A stretch of 64,000 nt of DNA from Brachypodius melanocephalos (Eukaryota; Chordata; Aves; Passeriformes; Pycnonotidae). Below are positions 36,836 through 49,014 of this stretch, piece after piece. The stretch covers positions 14,138,621 through 14,202,620 of the forward strand of contig VZSR01003806.1 in the NCBI GenBank assembly GCA_013398615.1, in the 5' to 3' direction. The number at the start of each line of letters is the position of its first letter. The stretch's first letter is position 1. Below the pieces are notes generated by a model. It did no database searches, was not told where the DNA came from, and saw nothing but the letters and a program-made list of their open reading frames with translations. The position numbers and the translations under genes were made by a program.

Positions 36836-36920
36836 AGTTGCAAAATGGACGTGACTTAAATTCTGGTGTTGTTTCCTTTTGAAGATGTGGAATTGTTTTT
36901 TCTCAGAAACTGGAATCATC

Positions 36921-37103
36921 ATCATAGAATCATCACAGAGTGATTGGGGTTGAAAGAGACCTTATATATCATCTAGGCCCAAACCCCCTGCCATGGTGTC
37001 CTGCATGGGCAGGGGCACCTTCCACTATCCCAGGTTGCTCACAGCCCCATCCAACCTGGCCTCGAACACTTCCAGGGATGGGGCAGCCACAGCATCTGAG
37101 AGA
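36921..37103 (-). mobile_element. CR1 LINE 3' end
   Basis: The plus strand shows the reverse complement of a CR1 3' end: atcatagaatcatcacagag (tail), tgattggggttgaaagagac, atcatctaggcccaaacccc, ccatccaacctggcctcg and aacacttccagggatggggc. A partial duplication has given two catgg-type blocks near 36993-37012. The sequence after cagccacagcatctgag is no longer CR1. Confidence 0.9.
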
Positions 37104-37767
37104 TACATGTCAGTCAGATGTCACAGGCATTCCTTATGAGATTAAAATTGGTCCATAATGACCTATTTCCTGAAAAATCTTCATCTGCAAATGGTGAATA
37201 CCACAAATTTCTAAATGGAGGAATCTACTGAACTCATTTGTAAATATCTATTTTCTCTTCCACAGGTGACATCTTGCATAATGGAATGTTATAGCTTGAG
37301 TGATTCTGCAGACTACTATTAATTTTCTGATAATGCACATGAAATTTTCTCAACAAAATTATTTCATTTTAACCAAATTACAAAATCTCATTGATATCAG
37401 TAACTTATTATCAGTCATGGCTGTGTTGTGGGCATGTAAACATGGCATTCATTTACCACTTTCTGATACTTTGGTCCAAGAACATCCAAGCAGTACAGAT
37501 GGCATTATTTGCTCCACAGCTCATCTCCTTGACATGTTCTGGATCTGTGCTCTCTTTCACTGATGGGTGTCTTTGTGGAAAGGTTATGTTCTGCCAGCAT
37601 ATTTGTAAATGCCCCCTTTGCTTTCACAATCACTGAAAATTGAATAGTATGGTGAACCTCTGAGCCCATTTTGGCTCAGTAGTCCAATTTACAAAGAATA
37701 AGGAAAGATTATGCCCTTTGCCACAGATTTTTGAACAGAACCAGGGAAGGAATCATCTCTCTCCTTT

Positions 37768-37816
37768 GATGTTGTTGTTGTCTTTCTTTTTCTTTCTTTT
37801 TGTTTTTGTTTCCCCA
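37768..37816. repeat. T-rich tract (minus-strand A-rich)
   Basis: gttgttgttg is followed by repeats of tcttt and ttgttttt. On the minus strand this is the same A-rich, (CAA)n-containing style of tract that recurs on the plus strand elsewhere in the window. Confidence 0.8.
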
Positions 37817-38810
37817 CAAGAAAGTAAAGCTAAAAGTTTGAAAGATTGTGGAAAACAATGTTTTTAATGTGGTATTCGATCTGATGATTTGCACTTGTAT
37901 CCTTGTTATCCAGAATGTCTTCAAGATAGGAATATACAATGGAAAGATAAGGGAAAAACTGATCAGGACAAGCCAGTAAACTAGGGGGAAAAGAAATGCA
38001 ACAAAAACAAAATTCTTTTTTCCTACCAAATTCACGTTTCTGATTCTTGTTCTTCCATATTGTGCTGTCAGTCTTTCACAGTTGTATCATAGACACTAGA
38101 AGTCCTTTCACATAAAACCACAGAAAACCAACTTTACAACTGTGTGTTATAAGCCTGGAATCCAAACCTCTTGGCTTCCATGTGAATCCACTACAGAAAA
38201 AGGTGACTGTGCTTAGGAGCATCTTGTCATTTAATAGTTGCATTTTTAGGGAAATAATGAAGCCTGCTTTATTCTTTGGAAGAACTTCCTGGGAAGATGG
38301 TAGCCCTGAAGAAAATTTCAGACTATTTGTAGCCCAGAGGATCCACTCTGCTATTTTGAACTGCAAAGTATTTATTTTTAAAACTTAAGAAAAGGACATA
38401 AGGAGGGAGGAGACATGCCCTTATTAAGAACTCTACTTTAGTAGCAAGATTTGCCTATTCTATTCCCTTATTTATGGGAAAAAATCCTAGCACAATTCCA
38501 GTCTTGAAATAAATGGGTCTGATTCTGGTTTCCACAGAACTTTGTTTATCTCTTGTCTGTCATTTGTCTCTCAAATCATTGTGACATTTCATGAAATTTT
38601 TGCCTATTTCCCACATTTTATTTTCAAAATTAAAATCTATGTATATATCTTGGTTATTTAGCAAATCCCTAAAAAAATATTATCACTACCTCTCATATCC
38701 TGTTCCCAGGAAGCCTTAACTTCCAGTGTTTGCTTGTATCCACTTTTTTCAATATTGCTGTTAACTTGTTCTTATGTTTGAAATTAATTTCTCATTTAAC
38801 TTGTGAGAAA

Positions 38811-38924
38811 TTTTATTTTCCCCTTCCTTCCTTGCTTCCCTGCTTCCTTTCTTCTCCCTCCTTCATCCCTTTCTCTCTTCTTCTTTCCGTTTCCCTTTCC
38901 CTTTCGCTTTCCCTTTCTTCTCAT
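38811..38924. repeat. Polypyrimidine tract with mirror repeat
   Basis: More than 100 bases are almost pure C and T, built of ttcc, ttccc and ctttcc units. Within it, 38895-38917 is an exact mirror repeat (11 bases each side of a central g), the symmetry needed for triplex (H-) DNA. Confidence 0.85.
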
Positions 38925-41639
38925 TCATCTCACTATGTGTCTCCATCCCTCATCTCAATTTTCAGGAAACACAAGAGACTTGTGTCAGTGATGACCCTTT
39001 TGGTCGTGGATATAGAGGACAGGGTTTCTGAAGAAACAAGGGAAAGACCTTAGGATGGACACTGCTCATTCCTAATCCCTGTGGTGCTACGGGAGATGCT
39101 GAGAGCCTTTTTAAAGCTGAATAGACCTAGACAGGCATAGAGACATGGGACACTAGGGATTAACTCAAAAGGTAGGGTCAGAGAAAAGATAAGGTTTATA
39201 AAACATACAGATTAAAGTAAAAAGAATAAGATTAAGGGGAGAGACACTCTTACAAATCAGTACAGGCAGGAGCGAGACTGCTGCATTCTCCCGGCTGAAA
39301 AGCTAACCCTCCCTTTATTCAGAAATGTTCAAAGTAATAAACAGTGCCTTGAACTCCTCTAGCCTCCTTTCTTTTAACCTTATCCTTCTAGCACACCCCA
39401 TGTTACGTCCACCAGGGACATCTTTGACTCTTTCAAAAGCAAGTGGCTCAATTAGATAAGAAGCAGCGTTTGCCACACAGCCCACTCACTCCTGCAGCTT
39501 CCTTTAATCCAATCCAAACTGAAAGCATTCCTTTATATGTCTGCTCAGTCACAATGGAGCATATTGATTATCGATACAGGGACCACATTTTCAAACCAAG
39601 GCAACTGAAGGGTTCACTGTGTGCAATTGTGACACTGTTTTTGAAAGATCCTTTCCCTGTGGCGTTTATGGCCATAATTTCAAGAGGTTTTGTTTCTAGG
39701 GATTCATTACCTTTCCTGTAGTCCCTTTACTTGTGTGGCCCAAAGGGCAGTGGTGATGAACTCTTTTTAGTAACTGAGGATTGTCATTTGTTCTGCCATT
39801 TCATTACCATAGGGAGGCTGCGATCCACTAGGAAGCTGCTAATACTGCCACCAAAACCAGAACTACATATAATCAGAAAAAAAAGAGCAATAAATATTGC
39901 TATTTTTTTAATACATTTACTCGCTTTTAAATTTTATAGCAAGAAGAAATAACAACTGCTTCTTGCTAGCTCACACCCTTAAACAATATGGCAAATAAAC
40001 TTTTAATTTTTTTTAAATGCCTTAAGGAAAATTGGAAGCAAGGACATGAATCTTTTATTGGTGAGCTTTGGATACATAGCTTTGTCATGTGTTCTTTAAA
40101 TACTGTAATGCTCCCAAGGCTGTTCTATATGATGTACTTAACAACATTTCTTGATCAGCACTACCATTGTTTTAACAACAATCATAAACTGCATCTTTTG
40201 AGGGTGAGGCTGTAGTCTAAACTGAGCCTTGCTCAAAATTTGAAAATAAAACAAAACAAAGAAAAATTAACCCTTAGGCTTTTCTAACTATACTCCTGAA
40301 TAAAAAAAATTTAGTAGAGAAACAAATCAAAGACCCCTGAATTTTCAAAATGTGAACAAGAAAACAGTTGTATTTTGATTTTCACCTGTCCAGTTTGATG
40401 TGTCCTCAAATATCTCTGCATTTTGTAGAATTACACAGTTGTTGACTGAGATCGAGTAAATTTAGGCAAGTGTGCAGCATTAATATCTGATGAAGTTTGA
40501 GACACAGTAATGTGATTTTATACCCCTATGATTTTGTCATCACTGCCATCCTTTTGTGATAGTGATTCAGTGATGCAGTAGCAGCTGTGTGGTGCAATAT
40601 GAATGTGGTTGCATGCTTCTCTACTGCTTGATTTCAGCTGGGATTGGGGCTTTGTCATCATGGCTTCTGTTTCTGATAAACAAAAATCTCTTCTTCCATT
40701 TCTATATGAGATTCTGTGGCTCAGGCTGTAACAACAGATGTTCTCATGGGTCCATTTTCAGTAACATATCACTAATTTAATAATTTCTCTGAATTTGTGT
40801 CATCTGGAACCTTGAGAGATTCAGATTCTAATTCTGAATATCTCAGATACCTTATTTGAGTTGTCTACCCGTGGTTTACTTGTCTAAGTTTATGATCATG
40901 ACCAGCCATGCTGTGTTCTGTATTAGCTCACTGATCAGTTCAGAGTCCATCTGATCACCAATCTATTTCACAGGACTGTGTCCTGATGTCTAGTGAAGAA
41001 ATGGATGAGAAAGTATTTGGGAATCTTTGAAAAGGAGATCATTTAGAGACATCTCAGCACAAGACGGGTTCTTTTCATGTCACTTTGGTCATCTGCAAGT
41101 TTGGCAGCCAGGAGGAATCCTTTGGCTGTTCTGGAACTGATGGGGAATGACAAACAGCAGTAGAGTGCCACAAACAGGTGTCTAAGAGCTGGGACGTGTA
41201 AGATGGATCCCATTCACCACTGAAGAATCTCAAAATACCCTTACTTTATCTTGTTACAATAGCCCTAAAATGCCCCCAAAGCCTAAAGCTTTTCACATCA
41301 ATTAAGTATTAATTTTCTAATAAGAAAATTTGGAATTTAAAAAAAAAAAAAAGTTTTTCATTTTCCAAAATTTGATAATTTGTAGATTATTGCAATATTC
41401 GTGGGCTGTTTAAAACAGAGAAAATTAATTGACATGCCTTAGTTTCAGATTAATTATTCCTTAATTATAAAGTGGACACACCAAAAAAGAAAACTACTAG
41501 CACCAAGACTGCAGAAAAAAGTAGGGCTGATAGGTGAGGAAATTGTGTTAGATACCTGAAGAAATGGAGTTTTGCACTGACAAAAAGTATTTTCTTCAGT
41601 TAAAAACCAATTTGGCTAAGAGGGAGGTGAAGTCCATGA

Positions 41640-42335
41640 TGAAAAAATAATGGGAAAAGTATGGAGCCTGATAGCAATGAATAAATTCAGTATTAGATAA
41701 TGGAGAGAGCTGATAAAGAAAACTAAAGCAGTCAGTTGAAAATCTATGGGTAATAGGGCAAAGATAACAAGAACTTATTTAAACAGGAACAAGATGCCTG
41801 CAGTTTTGTAGAACTATGGATGGTAAAATTGTTAAACCTGGTAAAGAAAATGCAGAATTAAGTAAATACATCCATTTTCTGAGAAGAATGAAATATTTTA
41901 TTTTCTCTCACTTCTGAGAAAGTGTGTTAAACAGAAACACTAAATATTTTCAAATTTACAGAATCAGATAATTCACTGTCAAGAAAATTACTTGTCTGTG
42001 GATCTACCTAGATTAATTTTTTGGAAATCTCTGTATCCTGGGGAACTTCCATAACCTTGACAAAATAGTCATGGCCAACATTTACAAATAGTGACTTAAA
42101 TGGCCTTGAAAACAATTTGCTGGTTAGCCCAAACCTTATCTAGGAAAAATTTCTTGGATCAACTGAACTAAGATTAAAATTACAGCTGATGCCAGTCAAT
42201 GCAACATTATGGAAAATATTTTTATTTTTAATGATCCAGTGTCTTGATGAGTCTGTAAAACATTTTCATAAAGCAATTATCCTGATGAAACATACTTAGA
42301 TGTTTCGTATTTTCAGAGGCATTGCACACAGCTGG
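41640..42335 (+). mobile_element. Ancient CR1/L3-like LINE, RT region
   Basis: The plus strand follows CR1 ORF2 before and into the RT domain. The landmarks are atgggtaatagggcaaagat then aacaagaacttatttaaaca, gatggtaaaattgttaaacc, gaatcagataattcactgtc, tcctggggaacttccataac (~42038) and aaaattacagctgatgccag (~42176), then cattatggaaaatatttt and catacttagatgtttcgtat (~42290). The order matches intact elements. The stretch is full of stops and indels. It stops matching near 42335, and the same element resumes at 42675 with a later part of its sequence. Confidence 0.8.
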
Positions 42336-42674
42336 CAGATGTGACAAGGCATCCATGGGTACAGCCAGGTGTGATGCCTGAGGTATCTGAAATCTCATAG
42401 AACTCCGGTGTCTAGACAGCTGGATTGTCCCTTGGTGACCACTGAGTGGGATTCATCTGCCTCACTAAAGCTATCCAAGAATTAAGATTACTGGGTTGAA
42501 AGCAGATTCCTTTTGAAGTCAGCAGAGCAAATGTGCTCCTTGCCATGTGCTTCAGCAGCGCCGGGTGAAACGCCTTCGGTGGCGCGAGGCGAAACATCGC
42601 TGTAGAGCGCGGGATGCCAGCTCCTTCTGTCAGCTGTGGGGGGAGAGAGAGCAGCTGGAGTCAGATGACAGGAG
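42336..42674. other. Non-CR1 insert with CpG-dense core
   Basis: This stretch separates the two halves of an old CR1 and matches neither. Its core, about 42555-42612, has ten CpGs in some 60 bases, against an almost CpG-free background. On the minus strand, an acceptor-like sequence (pyrimidine tract then cag, ending at 42634) precedes an open frame. That frame has an ATG at 42597 and G/C-ending codons over the next 18 or so residues (it begins MFRLAPPKAFHPALLKHM), then drifts into AT-rich sequence. I do not recognise the product. It may be an exon, a retroposed fragment, a small CpG island or a repeat I do not know. Confidence 0.35.
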
Positions 42675-42878
42675 CCCAAAGCAGTGCAAAAAGGATATTG
42701 ACAACCTGGAAGGAGTTTGGGAAAGATTTATTGAAGCATTTCAGGGTTTAGAAAAGATACTTTGTAGTATGAAACTGAAGAAGCGCAATCAATTTTGTTT
42801 GTCTGGAAAGGTCAAGGGATGGCTACCTATGATTACATCTGAAGAAGTATTTGGTCATAGAAAGCTCTTTTATCTTCC
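42675..42878 (+). mobile_element. Same CR1 element, C-terminal ORF2 part
   Basis: Landmarks on the plus strand are tgcaaaaaggatattgacaa, cctggaaggagtttgggaaa and tttagaaaagatactttgta, then aagaagcgcaatcaattttg and tctggaaaggtcaagggatg. They match the region after the RT domain, in which intact elements encode a 'KKDI-LE-VQ-R' block. The 164-codon open frame at 42547-43041 runs from the CpG insert through this fossil into the A/C tract, and so is a chance chimera. Confidence 0.75.
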
Positions 42879-43012
42879 AAAAAACCCCCACAACTCAACA
42901 ATAACTACCTCCCCCTCCCCCCCAAAAAAAAAACCAAAAAAACCCCCCAACAAAAACAACAAACAACAACAACAACAAAAAAAAAAAAACACAAAACCAA
43001 CAAAAACCCCAG
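42879..43012. repeat. Long A/C-rich low-complexity tract
   Basis: About 130 bases are almost wholly A and C: aaaaccccc blocks, a ccccctccccccc run, (CAA)n and an A13 run. The tract ends the CR1 fragment. It is the longest of a family of similar tracts in the window. Confidence 0.9.
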
Positions 43013-45982
43013 AGCATAAAATCCAACAGTTGCAAACTTAAACTAGAAAAAAAGTGTAGGTGTAGAAATTAGCATCCTTTTTATATACAATGAAGGAAGC
43101 TCTATGGAGGAAACTGTGTGACTGTCACTGTTAGTGTCTGGAAAATCTTATCTTGGGATATAGAGGCTTTTCATTGCCTTGACTGCATATCTAAGCAATG
43201 TGCTACCATGCAAAGCAAAGAGATGAGCCTGGTTAAATTCCTGGTGAGATTCTGTGGCCTGGGATGCGCCAAGCAACAGGCTGAATACTAGCAATTATTC
43301 ATTCTGGCTTTGAAATGAATGAATTTCAAAATCTGTTTTTGTAGGGTAGAAAAGTAGCTTTGTACATTTATCAGTGTTGCTTCAAGTTCTAAAGAGGCCT
43401 GGGAGAAATCATTAACTAAGGCATAAAGGAAGGAGAAAAATGGGGGAAATGATAAAGAGGGAAAATGGAAAATAATTGCGCAGAATTTTCATTGCCATAG
43501 CCATCCATTTCTTTGAAATTTGTTTTTGCATCTAAAATTTTGAGGTTTATTTATTTTCATTTTAATTTCTTTAAGTTTTTGGAAAAATATATATTATATT
43601 AATTTTATATTTTTTATTTACCTACTACTTTCTTTATCTCTCTTTTTAACCTTAGCTTTCCTAATAAAACAAATCTTTGCCTGAAAACAAAGTGAAAAAC
43701 ATATTTTTACTTTCCTTCATGACATTATGAATGGGAAAACAGTGAAATAATACAGTGGCATTTTTTCAAATTTTAACGAACTTTGTAAAATTTTTAAGCA
43801 GTTCTAAATAAATAGAAAGTCATGTCCTGATATTTAATGATTAAGTTATTTTTATGATACCTGTGTACTCTTACTCTTTATCCAGTACTCAGAAAAAAAA
43901 ATAGGTTTATATCCACAAAGAATTAAATTGTTCTTAACATAGAGTAGCTGCTGCTGAAATGCTTTCATAAAAAAGAACATTTTATAAAGTATCATCTTGG
44001 AGGAGACTCTTCTCTTTAGGGATCAGGGAATGCAGGCTGCCTTGACCCACTTGGTATTATGTCTAGAACATTTATATATTTTTTGCTTGCTGTTTACGGC
44101 ATTTTTTATTAGTGTGTCTTTTTTTCAGTGCATGGGTTTGTGGAGCAAGCAGCTGTTCATTTGTTTTGTCAGTAATGGAAAGAAGACTTGAACATCTGAT
44201 GACAGGTAATTTGGGATGATGTTCAGGTTCTTATAATAGAACTGTGTAGAAAGCTATCACTTTATCTTACAGTGTCTGTATATGTGTGACAAGACTTTCA
44301 GAACAGAAAAAGAAATTTGCACTTCACAGGGTAAATAATAAAACACGAGAAAATAGACAGTGGTGTTAAGAATGACGTACAGAAAATCTACATGCAGGAA
44401 GCCATTTCTGGTCCACAACAAGGCGTTTTGCTGGTTTCATTCTTCTGGAACTTTTTTTAAAGGTTTGTGACTGCCATGTGTTGGCACCTCTTCTATCAGT
44501 TTCTAATACAAATGTGGAGCATACTCAGAATATTCATTTTTCTTTACTGGAAAATGAGTAATGTTACCTAAACATGGGGTTTCAGGAGTTTCTAGGCAAA
44601 TTTGGCTTGCTTGCGTTTTGTCCAGTTGGAGCCCCATGTTCTCTTGTCATTCACTCTCTGGAGATTTCTGCTCTGAGAAGAGAATCTGGCAGTTTCTCTG
44701 ACAGCTCCTGAATGTTTCCAGGAAATCGCCCCCACATGGCTGGCTGCTGTTCTACACTTACTTCCATGCAGGAATTTGTACTTCTGTCATCCCTCAAGGG
44801 AAACTGTTCCTCCATGGCCTCCTGGAAACTGCAGTTGTAGTAATTACAGTTGTCTGCTGCTTCTCTCCTGACCTTGAAGGTACCTTTTGTGTACCCACCC
44901 TGTCCTCAGCTGCTTTTCTCTGTCACTGGCAACCCTCTCATTTCCTGTCCTGCCCAGAATTCAAGGAGTTCCCTGTTACCTCTGTTACTGAAATATTTGG
45001 CTCCCTGCTGCCACTTTTTAATTCGTTCTGTCAGCTTTCCTACCACTGCTGGCTTCAAAAGTTTATTTGCTGTAGGCAACAGAAAGTCCACATATGGAGT
45101 GCCTGGAGATGCTGTCCTGGCTGCTGCCCATGCCTTCTGTTTGTGTGTGTCTCCAGTTGTTCAGTTGCTTCTTAACTTGCTCATGAAGCTGTGAAAAAGC
45201 TCTTTTTCCATAATTACCCCCATGCATTTGCATTGCAGATGGAACGTCGGTCATCACTTGTGATGAGTAACTCAGTGGTTTTGCTTAGCATCAGTAAAAA
45301 TTAAAAGAGAAAATATGTTATGAAGAGTTCAGGTGATAGTACAATCATCAGGAGCCATATGCCATGCAGGAATGGCAAAGTCTATTTGTTCCAGCCAACT
45401 ACAAAGACCATGTGGCATATTCCTTATCATTATTTAATGGGAGGTAATTATTAAGTATTTGGATACAGAGAAATACATTCTATAGCTATTCACAGCACTT
45501 GAAAGCATGCCACTTGCATAGTAAAACCACCTCAGGATATATAATAGCACTCATGAATTACTTATTAATCCTGCTCTCTTCTGTATCTTCTGCTTTCCAA
45601 TTTAAGTAGTTTTGGCTTTATTGTGCTATATAGTGGGACTTAAAGGTCATTTTACAACCTGTTGATCCCCTGGTTGTCACTATGCTCCTTCTGGTATTGT
45701 GCCTTCATGTAGCAATTGGATTAAGAAAAGATGATACAGCTTAATGACCTAGAGAAGGGATGTGTTCTTTGAATGCAAAATAGAGAAGAAAAGATTGATG
45801 CAAGTTAATGGAAAATTGAGGACATAAAATAAAGAGATACAAATAAAGACAAGAGGGAAAGGTAAGGCAATGGGTAAATGACAAACAGATGAGTCAATAA
45901 TTAATGACAATAAAGAAATGATTACCTGAAAAGTGCAAGGCCTAGCTTTTATTCTTTGAAGAATATTCTTATTGGCTACTTT
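43013..45982. other. Unique non-coding DNA
   Basis: AT-rich to about 44.4 kb. The part from 44590 to 45200 is richer in GC and holds a 114-codon plus frame (44850-45194) that I do not recognise and that overlaps minus frames. No gene is supported. Confidence 0.6.
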
Positions 45983-46031
45983 AAAATAAAAAAAAAAAAT
46001 AATAAAAAAAAAATAAAAAAAAAAAAAAAAG

Positions 46032-46076
<45 letters not shown>
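45983..46076. repeat. Long A-rich tract with A45 core
   Basis: About 94 bases of A with a few T and one G, including 45 uninterrupted A at 46032-46076. It could be a retroposed poly(A) tail or a grown mononucleotide repeat. The 280 bases upstream are purine-rich but show no coding remnant. Run length in an assembly of this kind is unreliable. Confidence 0.9.
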
Positions 46077-46079
<3 letters not shown>

Positions 46080-49014
46080 ACGAGTTCTTAGATGTTTTTG
46101 TCCTTGGCAATCTTCAGCATTCCATTTCCACACATAGCAAGAATTTGTCAATATTCAGACAAATAGCCTGAACAGTACAAATATTGAAGTTTTTCCTTCT
46201 AAGTATAAAAAGAACTTTGAAACTGTTTAGATACATTAATATTTTTGATGTATTACTGTTGATTTGAACTTTTTTATTCTATCTTCAGCAAATGTCCTCT
46301 TGATTTTAAACTTACATAAAGCAACCTCCCAAATTAAACAACCCTGTATTTCAGCCCCTGTAAATTGCACTATAAAATTAATAATACATCCAGTGTGTTA
46401 TTTTTGAAAGATAGAGATCCAGTTATATTTTTTTTGTGAGCTGTGTTGGGACTTAGCCACCTACTTTCCATTCACATTAACAGAACTCATGCAGATAAAT
46501 TGCCCTCAACAACAGAAGTTTTAACCCTTTGGTCTCAAGCCAGGCCTTCAATTACAAGCCAACACACCCTGCAGCTAGGAAAGAGGTATGCCTGGGCATT
46601 CAGCATAAAGAGGGAAATATCCAAATCAGGTTATTTGGCAGGAACTGGGAAAAAACCATTATTTCATAAATGGCAGACAGGACAGATGGAACTACGTGTC
46701 ATGCAGCTGAGAGAAGGATCAAAGAAGAACAACCATTTCCTTGATTCAGGGGAAAGAAAGAAACAACAAAGTGTGCAGTACAGTGTGTGCTCCTGACCCA
46801 CCTGGGTCAGCCAGCAGTTTAGAGAGACTTCTGAGCAAGCTGAAAGGGACTGGAGACAGGCAGAGGGAAATGCATCAATATTCTGAAAAGAGAGAAAAAC
46901 AATATGTGGCTAGAAATAGTCTGATGTTTATTTTCTAAAGAAAAAAGGGAAATCATCTAGTGAACAAAATTTTGAGGAAGACAAACCCTCAGTCTAGAGA
47001 ACTACATTGTTTGCATGTATTTGGGAGGGTGAAGTGAGAGACATAGAGAATAAGGGAGAGATACAAATACATTTTAAGTAAATCTTATGATTTTTATATG
47101 CTGTGATTTTCAATTCTGGAGTTTTACTTTTGTTACAGAGAATGACTGTTTTCAGTCTTCAGCTTCTATTTTCTAAAAAAGAAAAAAAACCCACCTGAAT
47201 TAGAAATAGTATTAAAGAACAGAGCAGGCTGGAAAATCCTGGATTTGTTAGATGTTCAGGTCCTGTCCAGGACACATAATCCAGGACTCAGGTCTAGCCC
47301 AGGGGACACAGTGTGCTTGTGTCTGTCATCGATGTGAGTCACCCTCTCTAATGCCCCATGGTGAAATCTAGGTTCCTTTCACCCATTGCCTGCTTGACAA
47401 TCATTCCACATGGGAAGGGCTGTGAGCCAGGGATCTACCAGGTTCTCAAATGTATATTACCAGGAAACAGTAAGATGGTAGTTCTAGCCTCCAAGATTAA
47501 ATGTGTTTAGAAATGGTCCCTCGAGAATTGTTTCCTCAAGATATATATTTTAGCCTGTGCTTCCAGCTATGTGCTTTTGGAGTGAAGCAAGTCTTCATAA
47601 ATGGATTTTCTACTTTTTTTTTTTGTCCCTCAACTCTATGCTATTCAGAAGATAAATTAAGTGAGTGCCGTTACTTCATCCTGTCCCAGAATATAATTTT
47701 ATTTTTATTTAATGTATTTAGGTTGGTGGATAGGTAAATGATATGTTACATGAACCTGTTTCTCATTGATGAACGTGTCTAAAAGAATAAAGGAAGAAAG
47801 GACAAGAGGAATGGATATTAAAGTAAGCAATATATTTCAGTGTCCCTCTTGGTGTTCCATTAACAGTACCCATGAGAAGACCCATCTTCCATTTCACAGC
47901 CATTCTTTTTTCCCCCATTTCCTCTTCCCTCTTGAGCACCATTTATAGATATAGTATATCCTTAATATTTTTATAGTCTTTGACTTGGCAATTCATTATT
48001 TGCCACAAACTAAATTTTGTGTGTGTGCGTTTCTGTAGTTTTACTTGTATTTTTACTGTCTATGGGCTTGAAGTACAAATTATATATTCATTGATAGCAA
48101 TGCATTTTACAGCTTAAACCTTGCTTCATTCTGCCAGGGCTCCTTTCAAATAACTCAAGGATTACTCCAGTAAAATAATAATTATCTCTCAAGAATTTAA
48201 ATAAAAATTATCTGTACTGACTGTCACTGCTTTATCAAAATGCTGGATAACAGAGTAAGTTCAAATGAACACTTTTTGTTTCTTTCTGTCTTGGTAATTT
48301 GTAGCTAAGATTACATTACTCTGATTTTCATCTCCCAAGGCTCAAGAATTCTGACATTTCTCCCTGCCTCCTGTTTTACCCTGCCAGACTTATCCATGTA
48401 CTTCTTCTGCTAAAATTAATATAATAGGAATACAATTTGAGCAACAACAAGACTGCTCGAGAACATTTGGTATTTGGACAAAAAGCACTTTTCACATATT
48501 CCCATTGTCGCTGAAAGAACATGAAGAATTTCCACTGAATCAGTAGCAGCTGGAGCAGATTCAAGTGTGGTTTTAGCAGAATGGTGAGCTAGAAGTGTCC
48601 TGGTGATTCTTCCCCACAGCTTGCATTATCCAGGAGCCCCTTCTTGCAAAGAATGCTGCAGCATCATGGATAGGAGGGAACATTTCACAACAGCACTGTT
48701 TTTGAGCATCTGTATATGTGTGTGCATCACTGTCTGTGAATGAGCTTGGAAAATCCAAACCACACAAATTTCTATCAGTCTGTTTCAAATACTTTGCAGT
48801 TTTGGGGGTGTTTGTACCAAAGTGTTGTGATGTCTGTTAGCAGTGAAGTATCTGTGTGCTAAGATTTATAATGAGACTGGGATCCAAATTCCGCGCAGAT
48901 ATCGTTTGATTCGGTCCTGGTATTGTGTCCTAGGCTGGTGTCATATGGCAGTTTGCTCCTATGGAAATTACCTCAGACTGGTGGTAATGTTAAATGTCTG
49001 CTCATCTGTTCAGC
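46077..49014. other. Unique non-coding DNA
   Basis: No recognised gene or repeat. A 117-codon plus frame at 46443-46796 has no family resemblance. The GC-richer patch at 47230-47440 is not identified. Confidence 0.55.

Larger units (their letters stand above)
37104..41639. other. Unique non-coding DNA
   Basis: No gene is recognised. The stretch holds a T-rich tract at 37768-37816 and a polypyrimidine block at 38811-38924. A block at about 39040-39430 (including cattctcccggctgaaaagc and aaccctccctttattcag) might be a degraded minus-strand LTR, but I cannot show termini. Frames reach 108 codons and match nothing I know. Confidence 0.6.

Noticed and set aside
39040..39430. Possible minus-strand LTR with a ctttattcag (AATAAAG) signal
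   Set aside because: I could not place TG/CA ends or a duplication, and recognition of the text was too weak to list it as an element.
42547..43041. 164-codon open frame ending in a lysine-, proline- and asparagine-rich tail
   Set aside because: It is a chimera of the CpG patch, a CR1 fossil and the A/C-rich tract, which supplies the odd tail. It is not a gene in this frame.
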